A stretch of 64,000 bases of DNA from Pterobdella sp. o SKG-2022 (Eukaryota; Annelida; Clitellata; Hirudinida; Piscicolidae): positions 2,475,921-2,539,920 of the forward strand of contig OZ038321.1 in the NCBI GenBank assembly GCA_964035795.1, in the 5' to 3' direction. Of the stretch, positions 50,071 through 61,100 are shown one piece after another; within the stretch, counting starts at the first letter, position 1; each line of letters begins with the position of its first letter. Both the position numbers and the translations under genes were made by a program. The notes under the pieces are model-generated. The model was not told the origin of the DNA, ran no database searches, and saw only the letters and a program-made list of their open reading frames with translations.

Positions 50071-51600
50071 TAATAATAATAATAATAATAACAATAATAA
50101 TAACAATGATAATAATAATAATAACAAATAACTTTATTTTTCAGAGACATCTTAAGTATCTTGTATTTTATAATTTTCGTTTGTATTATCCAAAAAATGA
50201 GGTTTTTTAAAAATACTTTTATCTTAAAGAATTCAAATTTTAAAAAACTTCGTTTTGTGAAGAATAAAAACGAAAAATAATATTATAAAATTTAAGTGAA
50301 TTAGAACGAAAATCACTTGGGATCATATAATGTTTACATATAGGACAAAAACTATTGTTAGAATCAAGCCATCCATTAATTTTCAATGAAACAATAATAG
50401 TACTTAAGATAATTCTCTTATCATATCTTTTTTCATCACGATAACATGTCCATATTGATTCTTGCACAGCTCAATTGTAATTTTTTATCGCCTTGTGGAG
50501 ATTCTAAGATCAAATGAGAAAATTAAATGACTTTAAAAATTGGTTCATTAAACAAAACACTTGTTTTTGTATGTTTCAGTGAGAACAAAAGTTTTGAAAC
50601 TACAAAGTTATTTTCCAGCTCATACAACCTCAAGACTGAACTTGAGAGTTTAAAAGGTATGTAAAATGAATCTCGAGTGTTTTTAATGATTTAGATAACA
50701 ATAATTTCAATGAAAGTCTTATTTACTTTTTTTGAGTTAGAAGCCTTCATTATGCTTGAGTATTATTTGAAAATGAACATAATACCATGTAAAAATGTAT
50801 GTTTCACCTTGGGATATTTCTTGTATCAGACATTTAATTTTTATAAATTCTTTCTTTGTTCTATAGCGAAATGTTGAATCGTTAAAGCTGAAATTCCTTT
50901 CTAATAAAATTCTTTCTTCATTATGCGTTGAATTGTGCCACAATACTTCTTTAAATTTACATTTTTTCAAAACAAAATATTTCTTTTCATCTTCTGTAAT
51001 GTGTTGGTTTTTCAAAGTCAAAGATTTATTTGAAAACGCGCATTGTGTCTCAGTACAAAACAAATGAGATTTCACACTTATTTTTCCATTTCTCAAACTG
51101 AATATATTGGTTGATTGCAAATAATTTCTGAATGACTCGTGGGTTGGGTTTGCAAACGAGTGGTCGGACCAGCTGGACGGTTCGTTTTTGAATTTTTCAA
51201 CATCATAAACGCATTTCTTTTTAGCTATATCCATATTTTTCGAAAAAAAATTTTCTAAAATGTTTTCTGAAAAATTTTTTTCTGGGATACCTTTTTCAAT
51301 GCTTGATTCAAAATTAAGCTTTTTGGACTTTTTCAGAAAATCCAATTTATTCTTACTGCTCGAAATGCCAAAAATCAGATAGGCAACAGAGCATAGCAAG
51401 ATGATGAAAAGGAAAGCTGTGAGACATGGGGAGTCAAAAATGTTTCCACATCTTTTTCGAATATACCTTGACTTTGAATCAGAAACCAGCTCGTAGTTTG
51501 CAGAAACTAAAAATTTTCTATATTTCAAAAATCGAATTGATGGAATTAAATGAAATTCAAACCTGGTTTTTCGTTTTTTTTGTGGGCTTTCATATTTCAA
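46996..51600 (-). CDS. DUF229 sulfatase-like type II membrane protein, probable pseudoenzyme
   Basis: DUF229 proteins are alkaline-phosphatase-superfamily, sulfatase-like, often membrane-anchored. Minus-strand exons: 51600-50808, 49742-49455, 47924-47830, 47460-46996; phases 1, 1, 0 agree and give 546 aa. Residues 1-~58 are basic cytosolic tail; ~60-77 are one membrane helix ('FLFIILLCSVAYLIFGI'); the rest would be luminal or extracellular, with several N-glycosylation sequons. Family marks: 'DNVILLIVDSVSKKSF' (usual DS-x-S-R-x-x-F), 'PIIWDQIPDDYRTLIAADN' (usual IW...GY-T...ED), 'PPTSHILTPFW' (usual PTD-x-Y-x-R-PF), 'YLQEFFNSYENKPKF', 'LRINSNMETDY'. Oddities: the metal-binding S-D-H-G box is replaced by 'FMTGGAGKE', and the usual N-T-x-P-N stretch is reduced to 'DVNITLLFK'. 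Catalysis therefore looks lost. All exons are open, so I call it a gene rather than a pseudogene. An alternative is that I missed a short exon between 49,455 and 47,924. RPA3 is divergent upstream. Confidence 0.8.
47975..48135. repeat. Palindromic MITE-like repeat A, longest copy
   Basis: The left arm has 'aatgaaaacactttttggag', then 'ctacgaagctttccgtaaga' and 'tggacttacattatc'. The right arm has 'tagttcatcttacgaaaagc' then 'gactccaaagtgttttcatt'. The terminal inverted repeats are about 65-70 bases, so the element spans roughly 160 bases inside sulfatase intron 3 (47,925-49,454). Confidence 0.72.
48150..48470 (+). other. G-rich, C-poor block inside the sulfatase intron
   Basis: On the plus strand this stretch is unusually rich in G and poor in C ('gagtggagatgaaaggaatg', 'gactggaagaggtggaaagt', 'gtgttgtagtgtttatggtg'), unlike its AT-rich flanks. 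No frame stays open and no RNA motif is recognised. It could be a decayed retrocopy or a transposon of foreign base composition. Confidence 0.4.
48471..49454 (-). other. Rest of sulfatase intron 3
   Basis: I see nothing assignable. A minus-strand open stretch near 48,665-48,785 includes 'LEMLWSENWKPLRS' but lacks DUF229 motifs and splices poorly, so it is not included in the gene model. Confidence 0.35.
49743..50807 (-). other. Sulfatase intron 1
   Basis: It contains an AAT array (separate entry). A 75-codon minus-strand frame at 50,240-50,467 ends its open stretch with 'NSFCPICKHYMIPSDF'. I do not recognise it, and the flanking exons already join in phase without it. Confidence 0.45.
49971..50128 (+). 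repeat. (AAT)n microsatellite, about 155 bp
   Basis: AAT/ATA units with scattered AAC interruptions. Ile- or Leu-only reading frames are translations of the repeat. Confidence 0.95.
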
Positions 51601-51923
51601 AATAAAAATTTTCGAAATTTTGTTAAAAATTTGTTGGTTTGAAAATGAATTACTGGAGAGAAAGGAAGATCACAGTTTTTTAAGTCCCAATTACTATCAA
51701 GGTTGTGTTGTTGAGTAAGATTATCTTCAAGAGAAATGATAAAACTTCAATAAAAAATTATTTCAATAAACGTTTGCGGATGTTATTGGTTTTATTTGTG
51801 TAATATCTTAAAAATTTTTGACGTTTCTTCTATACCATCAAAACTACTTCCCCATCAAGCGCTTTTCAAAAGCAGTAAATAAATTTAAAAGTAAATTCAT
51901 ACTATTTTCAGTAAGCGGCAAAA
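51601..51923. promoter_or_regulatory. Divergent promoter region, sulfatase-like / RPA3
   Basis: Start codons of the minus-strand sulfatase-like gene (51,600) and the plus-strand RPA3 gene (51,924) are 323 bases apart. Both promoters should lie in this AT-rich stretch unless upstream non-coding exons exist. No specific binding site can be assigned. Confidence 0.5.
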
Positions 51924-54900
51924 ATGAATTACAACGAAGCTATACCTAGAATTAATGGTGCTCTTCTGTCTAAATTTCAAAATCAAAACGTTTGTTTGTT
52001 GGGCAGAGTAAATCATGTGAGTTCAAAGCTTATATTTTGGTGCACTAAGTCGGTTAATCGTTGGTTATGTAAGCTAATTTCTATACATTATAAAACTGCA
52101 ATATGATTAGTTTCTAATTTATGGAAATTCATAATTATACAAAATTTTATGTGATTAAATCAATAATTTTTCAAACCTTTCAGATCGATTCAAATGGCAA
52201 CACTTTTCGCATTGCTACCAGTGACGACCAAAATGTAACCATAAGAATGAGACAGCCCGTTAGTTTAAAATTATTTCATTCAAATAACCCAGAAGAATCA
52301 AACTAGTTTTCTCATTTTTTGATGTTTTTATTTTAATACATTAACGTTTTCATACTTAAAAAGAAATTTCAAATATTTCTGTTGGACTTAATGAAATACA
52401 TATTATTAATATTTCTTGATGAGACTCATCATTATTCAAATTTATTTATCATGAAATTTGAAAACCTAATTCAAGCAGAAGTGCTTAAAATTTTTGAAAA
52501 ATTATGAATGAGTGACTTTATATTATAAATAAGTTTGTAAAAGTTCTTGGGGGAAAATAATGGTTGTAATTTAGGTGGGATAAGGGGTTTGGTAAGAGAA
52601 AGAGTGACTCAAAAAGGCTCATAGAACTGGTTGATGAAGCTAGAGACTAGAATTTAAGGACATTTAGAAGTTGATAGATATTTTTAATAGACAGAAGATT
52701 ATAAAGATAAGCAGGTTGATCTGCTTGAGAATGCAAACTATGAGCCAAAGCATCTTTGAGCAGCTAGTGACCAATAAACACCATCAAGATCTTTTTAAAA
52801 AGAGCTCACTTGATCAATTTGAAGAAGCGTGCATGATCTCAAAAAGTTTTCACAAAAGATAGTTCTTCTGCTCACAGAAGAGAGATTACAGTAGTCTGAT
52901 ATAATAAAAACTAGTGAGGTATTGAGAGCAAAAAGTAGAAATTTTTGGCCTTGTTTCATGGTTTTGATGTGGAAGTTGAAGGATTGCTTGAGAGATGGAG
53001 TTTAAATTTGAGTCTAAAGGGACATCTACGATTTTTAGCTCAGAAGATGATGAGAATACAGTGTTATCGAGAGTTACCACAGAAGATAGGTTTTGTTTTG
53101 ATTAGAAAACTGTCAAAACATTGCTTACAGAGACTTTCTCAATAATACAAGCCAATATTCATCATTTATGTGGATACATTAAGATATATTATGAAAAAAA
53201 AATCATTAAAAATCATTGTTTTTCAAGCATCTTTTCTTTGACCTTTTTTATCATTATTATTTTATCACCCATTGGTAAAATAACAGTATTATTTTCATCA
53301 CAAATAGAAAATGAGGATGAGACCTATATTCAACCAGTTAATAATGATGAGGATGACCTACATTTAACCATTTAATTATGATCTTAACCACCCATATTTA
53401 ACCAGCTAACTGATGCAGTAAGTGATGTGGTGGAGGTGCAAGGAATAGTGAGAGGAAGTGACGTAGAGTGTTTAAATCTGGTCACATTCAACCACAATGG
53501 ACCTAAACCTTTCAGTGAGATATGTTAACATAGATACCAAGATTTTAAATCTAGTTCAATCCCCACTATACAGAGGGTGGCCAGATTTACTCCACTTACA
53601 AAACGTTTACTGCAATTTTATGTGTTCCTTATCTCCATTTCTTTCTCCCTCTTTCAAGCCAACTTTAAAAATTTTCGATACTTAACTTTCAGTCTACTGT
53701 TTTTTAAGAGCAAGTTCAACTCATATTCCATAATCTCCATCCTTTTATTGTGTTCACTTCTGTGATATAGTCTCACTAATTCTTGAAGAATGATGAAATA
53801 AATGTTTTTGCATTCAAGAATTTTTTGAAAAACTTATTTTTTCATTCAAACTTTTTTCAAATCTTGATTTTTATCATGAATAACAAATTTTCAAATTAAT
53901 TAGAATAAGCATTTCCATAGCAAATCTCGTTCCAAAGTTTTTTCATTTTAAAACAGTGTTTTCTCATATGATTTATCATCATCGTTTTACGTCACTTATA
54001 CCTTTTCAAGAGGGGTTTGACGAAATTTTAAGTTTCCATAAATCTCTTTCAAAAGCCTGGCTCTCTTCTAACCCAGGTATTTTTAAATCTTCCACGCATT
54101 TTTCTAGGTCTTCTTTGGCCTACCGACTGGTTTATGCCCCTCAAGGTTCATATTTTACATCCTCAGTGTTAAGCTGTCCTTTGGCTTCCTCAATATACGG
54201 CCAAACCACCTCAATCTTTTGATTTCTTAGTCTGGTCTCCAGCCATAGTATACCACATATTTCCACCAATTGATTACCTCGTTGCCCACTAAACTTCATG
54301 TCAACCAGTCGTCTCAGCATCTTATTTTCATTCCTTACCAGCCTTTCAACCAATTTATGTGTTGAAGCCCATGTCTCACTCCCATATAATAAAACAGGTC
54401 TGATGCATGCATCGTATATGCCTGATCGGTATTTCAGTGGAATCATGTTGTTCCGTAGCAGACCTGAGATATTCCTCCAACTCAATCATGCCGCATCAAT
54501 CCTTCTTCTTACTTTCTTCTCAATATCATTGTCACAATTAAAACAATTTTCTAAGTAATTGAAAGATTTGATCTCTTCTACCACCTCACCATCTTCGAGT
54601 TTGAAGCTGCTTTCAGAGTCATTAGTATTATAAAATTTAGCAAAGTTACATTCAGGGCATATGAAGTTTTTGTTAAGTATAATATTTTTCAAGCCAGAAC
54701 ACCTCTTAAAACACCATTCTTTACATTTATTGTATAATATTGAATTACTACCTACACCTTTACCACAATAACCACATGGCCATCTACCCCAGTTTAATTT
54801 ATTAACACTTATTTTACCACTTACCATATATTTGGTTTTTTTCGATTTTTAACCCTCGCAACTCCATCACGCCTCTCCATATACCAGCTCCTTCATTTTT

Positions 54901-55928
54901 GCATATAAGAAAGAATATTCAAATACCTTTGAATCAAGGGCTGGTGAGGATTAATGGAAATGTTGAAACCAAGCCTGAAGTGCTTCAAAATCATTGAAAA
55001 CTTTCAAAAATAATGATTAAACTACGTTAAATTAATTTTTTAACTCGAGTTATTTTCCTCTTTATGTTTATATTCAGTTCAGATGCTCTAGGTTAACATT
55101 GGTTATAAGGTATTTTAATTTCAAATTTTAGCTGTGTGGGTATATAAGCATTCTTAAGAAAAGATTGAAAGTGAGATTCAAACATTCACGTCTCTTGAAC
55201 CACCTGCTTCAAGCATATAATTGAAAAGGGCATAATTCAGTCATGTCTGTATCTTTACCTTGAAATACTTTTCTATATTCTCTAGACATCATCAGTAAGG
55301 AGGAAATGCTATCAAGTTATATTTGACTAGCTTTATGCTGATGTCAAAATTTAATTTACACCACTTTTAAGCGTATAATAAGTTTAAATGATCTTCCTAA
55401 TAAATTTTACAAAAAATATTGAACGCCAAGCGTATATTTTTGTCGAAGTTAAGCTTTTTGTAATGTAGCAGCAGTTATATATATATATATATATATATAT
55501 TTATTTATTTATATATATATATATACATATAGGGTGGTGCTCTGTGAAACCTACCAATTGCACATGGAAAACCTCAATTTGGGACATATAACGTCCGACT
55601 TATTAATTGGTCAATCTAAATAGATTGTACTGCTGTACATGCCTCAGTAACTGGGATTTACAACAGTCGACTTTTCTAAAAATAAAAATTACCTTGAGTT
55701 AATAAGCTTATATACATAAAAAAATGAGTTCAACTTACGAAAAGTTTCGTGTTATTATTTAGTTACTAAAAGTGTTTGATTCAAATCGGTTTTTTAATAG
55801 ACTAATTTAGTTGTTCAAAAGTTAGCTTGTGGACAGCTAAATTTATCATACCAACCCCATCAGATATGAAATGCTACGACAAGGCGGTGAAATACATGCA
55901 CAAGTACCCGGAGTGTTATGATGTTTGA
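51924..55928 (+). CDS. RPA3: Replication protein A 14 kDa subunit (RPA3)
   Basis: RPA3 is the smallest subunit of the single-strand-DNA-binding RPA trimer in replication, repair and recombination; it is a single OB fold whose C-terminal helix packs in the trimer core. Exons: 51924-52016, 52184-52258, 53406-53514, 55864-55928. They join to 113 aa (human 121). Matches in order: 'PRINGALLSKFQNQNVCLLG' (human R-I-N-A...VCFVGR), 'SNGNTFRIATSDDQNVTI', 'VVEVQGIVRGSDVECL', and the C-terminal helix 'YDKAVKYMHKYPECYDV' (human Y-N-E-A-V-K...FPQFYP). The ATG is the only sensible start. Introns 2 and 3 (1.1 and 2.3 kb) are large for so small a gene; intron 3 hosts a broken LINE on the opposite strand. A likely AATAAA lies at 56,067. 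Confidence 0.92.
52500..53200 (+). other. RPA3 intron 2, decayed possibly coding DNA
   Basis: Its composition is less AT-rich than the flanks. Short plus-strand open stretches include 'QSIFEQLVTNKHHQDLFKKS' and 'FSSEDDENTVLSRVTTED', in different frames separated by stops. This resembles a dead retrocopy or transposon fragment, but I cannot name the family. Confidence 0.35.
53966..54827 (-). pseudogene. Decayed LINE, C-terminal part and 3' end
   Basis: Read on the minus strand, a Cys-rich linker ('CGYCGKGVGSNSI', then 'ICPEC') is followed by 'VVEEIKSFNYLENCF', 'RRRIDAA', a TGA stop where the family has Trp, 'WRNISGLL', 'IYDACIRPVLLYGSETWA' and 'RNENKMLRRLVDMKF'. This is the region after the reverse transcriptase palm in a common class of invertebrate non-LTR retrotransposons. 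Downstream, 'KPVGRPKK' and a degraded C-terminus run to 'gtaaaacgatgatgat', the GAT tail. The reverse transcriptase core and 5' end are absent. The element is 5'-truncated and inserted in RPA3 intron 3, antisense to the host. Confidence 0.8.
55476..55530 (+). repeat. (AT)n / (ATTT) microsatellite
   Basis: AT dinucleotide runs interrupted by 'atttatttattt', directly next to the family C repeat at 55,528. Confidence 0.9.
55528..55680 (-). repeat. Dispersed repeat family C, both halves present
   Basis: In one copy, on the plus strand, 'gtggtgctctgtgaaaccta' and 'ccaattgcac' (reverse of the 3' half) are followed by 'aaatagattgtactgctgta', 'catgcctcagtaactggg' and 'acaacagtcg' (reverse of the 5' half). 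This copy shows that the two sets of fragments elsewhere belong to one element of about 150 bases. Confidence 0.7.
55715..55785. repeat. Repeat A right arm (RPA3 intron 3)
   Basis: 'gagttcaacttacgaaaagt' is followed by 'ttcgtgttattatttag' and 'actaaaagtgtttgattcaa', as in the right arm at 48,070-48,130. Confidence 0.55.
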
Positions 55929-57059
55929 AGGGCTGATATATAATGTCTTTTGTGTTGTGTGCTTCATCTTTATAATTCACCCCTATTGAAAGGATAATCT
56001 GATGTGGATTAATCAGCATTTTGTTTAGTGTGGTTCAGAGGTTTTTCATTTATCGTATTTTTTTACAATAAAGTTTTTCATCTTTGGCTTTCAATGGTTT
56101 GTATCGACTCAAAAAACGCACAAATCGATGCAAACTATGCAAGTGAGCTGCGTCGAATAAACGCTGAAAGAGGATGCGAGTTTTAAATCAATCACGAATA
56201 CTGATTACTTTGTCGTTATGTGAATTGATGATGATATGTCTTGGCGCTCTTCATGCGCATCAATGGGCGATTGATGGACGCTTTAAAGATAATCTTCAGC
56301 CTTTATCTGCCGACGCTTCATATCTTGCCATCTTTCCACTAACGACGGGCCATTGCTCAAGAAGTTTTATCTAGGGTTTTTGGTGATTTTATTTATTGCT
56401 TGGATGTAAAATGTACTTCAAAAAAGATTTTTTATGAGTGGTGTGTTCGATTTCTTTATGTATTCCAGCTTGGTTTATTTACTAAGTGCTGTGTTATATT
56501 TCTTGTGCGCTTGAAGTTAGAAGAAGCTTAATGAAGATAATAAATTATAACGAATAAAAGAGTGTTAAGACAAGTGTGAAGATGGTGATAAAAGTTGGAG
56601 ATATCTGACGATTCTCAAAAAGGCCAACTTTTTTGATAAATGAGGTTACGTAGATGTGTTTTTTAGATCTGTTTGTAAAAATAAGTCATTGAATTCAAAA
56701 GTTTTGAAATCAAAACATAATGGAATGTGCAGTGGTCATCTTAAAATCCACTAATCTCAGACTTGATATGCATGTTTCCTTTTCCGCTCTATTGTTGGCG
56801 CTTTATAAATTTATATGGATAATAAAATTTAGTACATTTATTATCGAAAAAATAGCTAGAATTTTCGGTAAGTATAGCCTTACCATAATACGTTTGCATT
56901 AATACTGAGAAAGAACAACTCTTTGAAATTTTACCACTTATAGAAAAAGCAAAAATGAAACAGCTTGTGATACAGAAAATTCAAGTAATGAAGAAGCTAC
57001 TTATGATTTCAAAAAATTTCCTTAAAGTCTTTTATGGAGCAAAGTTGATTTGAGTGACA
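55929..57059. other. Region between RPA3 and the piggyBac remnant
   Basis: The RPA3 3' end is followed by a less AT-rich patch at 56,090-56,380. It has a 66-codon plus ORF (56,174-56,374) and, upstream in another frame, an open 'YASELRRINAERGCEF' stretch. I recognise neither. This patch could be part of a transposon flanking the piggyBac remnant. Nothing else is assignable. Confidence 0.4.
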
Positions 57060-58130
57060 ATGAAAAAATGAAAAAGAATTCAAGTCGAAAAAAAAGAAAA
57101 AGCAAGCAGAAAAAAGTTTCCTTAGTTGGAGCACAAAACACGATGAAAAGCTTTCGTCTGAAATACCTTCGTATGAAGAATCAAATTCAAATTTACAAAA
57201 GTTTGAAACTTCTGAACAATGTTTAAATTTGTTTTGGATTGATGAATGGAAAGAAAATATTTGTTGTCAAAGTATCTTATATGCTTCTCAAAAGTCTCTT
57301 CCTTCGGAATGCATTTCACCCGAAAATATCCGACTGTTTCTCGCTAATTTACTCTATTCAAAATACTTCAAGCTTTGTATAGACATATGTACTGAAAAAA
57401 AAAGAGAATGCCTTGGCAGACTGGTGGCTGAAGTCATGAGAAGGAACATGTTTGATCAGATTATGCGGCTAGTGCATTTTGCCGACAATTCAAAAATAGA
57501 CAATGACAGATTTTACAAAGTACGTTCTTTTCTTGATCACTTGAACAAGGTGTGCTTACAAAACGATGTCTCGGAACATTGCAGCATTGATGAGGTAATG
57601 GTAACATATTACAGTAAGCAAAATGACAAACAATTCATTAAAGAAATTCCAATAAAGTTGAGTTACAAATTGTGCGCTTCATGTTTGCAAGAAGAATCTT
57701 TTTTGCACGTAGAACCATCTTGTGGAAACCAAACCAGAATTCCAAATAGAGGTTTTGGCCACGGTCCCAATATAGTGCTTAAAAAACTATTTAAGTGGAA
57801 AATTGGCGCAACAAGGACTTTGAGAGAAAATAGTATTCAAACGCATCTTTGTTTTCATCTGTTCTAAAGAAGGAACAAGGGTATATACAAGAATTTTAAG
57901 CAAAAACATTTCAGTTGTCAAGTGGAAAGAGCAAGTCTGTTCTGGTTGCTTCTAATCTCTACAAAAATAGTCTTCAAACGCTTGTACCCAGTTGGAACAA
58001 AATAAGTTTAGATTGAATCAATATACTATGCAAAATTCTATAGCAATTCATAAAAATTAAATGGGAGGTGTTGACCTTTTCAACCAGAGCATAGAATTCG
58101 AAAAAGATCCAAAAAGAGGTTTTGGCCAAT
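57060..58130 (+). pseudogene. piggyBac-type transposase (DDE_Tnp_1_7) pseudogene
   Basis: A long open stretch (about 57,110-57,867) carries family motifs in order: 'FDQIMRLVHFADNSKID', 'YKVRSFLDHLN', 'CSIDEVMVTYYSKQNDKQF' with the first catalytic Asp in SIDE, 'IKEIPIKLSYKLCAS', and 'GFGHGPNIVLK'. It then jumps straight to 'KIGATRTLRENS' (usual I-x-A-T-G-T-x-R-x-N-R), so the segment holding the second catalytic Asp is deleted. After the stop at 57,867, out-of-frame pieces follow: a 'SKSVLVASNLY' match, then 'MGGVDLFNQSIE' near 58,060-58,095. The copy is inactive through internal deletion, frameshifts and stops. Terminal inverted repeats and TTAA target sites were not identified. Confidence 0.85.
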
Positions 58131-61100
58131 CTTTTTTTGAGGTGTTAGGGCACAAATTGTTTGTGCTCGAACATTTTGCAATATTATTTATCCATTAACC
58201 GTTAAAACCAAGAAAAAATGCATCAAAGTCAGTAAAACCTATGACTTATAAAAAGAGTTCTCAAAGACTTAAATTGAAATTTGATACGAAGGTCATCATC
58301 TTCAGGTCAGTTGACTTGCTCAGATTACAGAGAATATTTTAAAATTTGAAAATAAGCTATCTATGATAAATTTACATAGGAATATCATTAAATGATAGTA
58401 CTAGTGAACTTTTAATTCCCCAATGACTTTCAAACAACTAGTATTTTTGTTCCATTATTTCCTTTCACTTCGTTTTCATTCTGAGTGAAAAAAAATTTTA
58501 TATAAAAAAAATTATTTGCTTCTATTTTTTTTTTTTAAATATTTGAGCTAAATTATTTCGTTGTATAAAATGTGAACAAATTTCGATTCTCTATCTATAT
58601 CTTATAACATGGAATGCTTCAAATGCTGCCATCAAAGGTGTGCTGAAAGCTGATGCTATGCTAATGACAAGATTTAGATGATTTGTCAAAAATGTATCAA
58701 ATATACAAAAATGTTTATATAATTTTAATGGAGAAAAAAAACAACGCTTATTTAAAGACAAAAGGTATATCTCAAAGACAAATGATGTGAAGCCGTGAAA
58801 ATAATATTTCAAATTTACTTAAAATTTTTTTTCATAATTGCTTATGTATTGACTAAATACATCTTTGAATTTTAAGAAAGAAAAAAATTAACTCGCGGGG
58901 GAATTACGGGAAGTAATGGGTTGATTGATAGCATTATTTTTGGTATATGTTTATATTTAAGCGTATTTTTTAAATATTTATTTATTTATTACTTAATTAA
59001 TATTAATAAATAAAAGTATTTCTTCTAATTCTATTTCTTTTATAATAAAAACCTCTGACTAACCTCAATTCTTTTTCATTTTTTGTCGAGTAAAAATTAA
59101 TTTTTTAAAATTAATCTTTTTTTAAATTGGAAAAACTTACTCATTTTTTACACCTTACAAAGTGTAATCTAGGTTTGCAATTTGTCAATTCGGCTGGCTT
59201 TTTTTTTTACTACTAGAGGAAATTACTTTTTTTCATTTTTGATGAATTTGAATGAAATGTTGGAATGAATTCCACATAAATTCAAACATAAAAAACCTTT
59301 CAAATTTATAGTTATCAAAATTCCATAAAAATTCTTTGAATAATTATTTTTTGAGAGTGTATTATTAATTTAAAAAGGGGAGACAGAGATGGAGTAGCTA
59401 TGTTTTGTGATGCCTTAAAAGCATTAGTCTATTGTCACGCTATCTGTGTACAAATTTCAGATCCCCAACGGAAACTACTCCAAAATTCATTTTTATTGCT
59501 TCTATCATTTGAGGTTGGATCTCAACCAATGTTTAGTTCTAGAATAATTTCTTTCAAAACTGGCAAAAACATTCAGCATTTTTGTAAAGATTAACTTAAC
59601 ATCATTTGCAAATGTCTGCTTTTTATACCCGGTCTATGCTTAAAATATTTTCCTACTATTACCTCTAAATCATAAAAACACTTTGTTTACAGGGGAATAC
59701 AGCTGATATATATCTTGCTACACAAAACGTACCCTCATGGTTTGTATGACACATCTGTATTTAGCTTTACAATTTTTTTCGTATAAGCTCATTCAAAACA
59801 TTTGTTTCTGTTACAATGAATTTATAACGAACATTTCTAAAATCGTATTTTTTGCAGATTAAAAAAAATTTTTTTTTATAGAAGTTGTTTTCGGATTTCC
59901 ATCTTGTTAAGCAAGTGCTCTCCTTATAAAGAAGCCTAATTAGATTTTATCAAATAGGTAGATAGGGTCTAAAAATTTGATTAGATTTTCAAAAATCCTC
60001 TATAAAACTTGTTTTTCAAATCTAATTATAATGTTTTTTGTCTGTGTGGCGACAAAAAACGAAAATAAAAAAGGGATAGTGTAGATACTGCTGTGTTTTA
60101 TTCCAAGCAGCATAAGATGATGCTGGTGATGGCTGGACCGAGGGGAAAGACATCATTAAGGAGTGTCATTTTTTTGAATTCTATTTTCTTAATTGATTTA
60201 AAAGTTTAATTTTAAAAACATAGATCGTTAATACAGATTTTTATTCAGTTTATAGTTTCAAAGCGAACTCCATTTTTAATAGATCAAAAAAAATCAAAAG
60301 ATGAAACAAAATATTCAATGAAATATGTTAGAATTTTTGAAAATTATATTTTTGAGTTCTGCAAAAAAAGCCGTGTATTAAGGGTTTTTATTTTCAAAAG
60401 GGTACATTTGAAACGAATTTAAGATAAATAGTGGTTGATCATCTTTAACATTCCTTTTCAACAAGCATCGAAAAACTCGAATTATTTTGAATAATCACAA
60501 ACAAATCCACAATATTAATCAAAATGAATGTTTCACAAGTTTGGATAGTTAGGCTTGAATTGAGGCATCTACTGAAGGGCCTTAGCTTAGAATAATCAAA
60601 AACTCCGCTTCAAATATTTCCTCGTTCTATGTGAAGCCACCAAAATGACTTAGGATTAATCTTTATTCATTGTTTTGAAATGAAAATATTTAAAAAATTT
60701 CTGGGGTTTTGGAAAAAATTGAAAAAGTTACCAAGTTATCTCTCAATTGAAGTTGTTCAAGGTTAGTTGATGTGTAATATCTATCAAACGAATCCACAAA
60801 ACTAAACGTGCACGAACAAAAAATTTAAAATTTCTCAAAATCCTCATTAAATCAATTGATTTTCCAATTTCATAAAAACTGTTTGAGTCTCAGAAAATAA
60901 TAAAGTTTATTAATGGAAAAAACAAATTTTATATTTATTTCATCAAGGAAAACGTAAATTTAATAAGGGTGTTCCCCGCATGAATATGTAATGATAGCTG
61001 AGAGGTTATCTGTAAATCATTGACAATAAGGTATATAGAATTCCAATAAAATTTTATATTTCACCGAATAAAACCTTGGAATTTTTCCAAAAACAATAAA

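Noticed and set aside
56174..56374. 66-codon ORF with a hydrophobic start, considered as a small secreted protein
   Set aside because: It has no splice or homology support and lies next to a transposon remnant; noted only as unresolved DNA.
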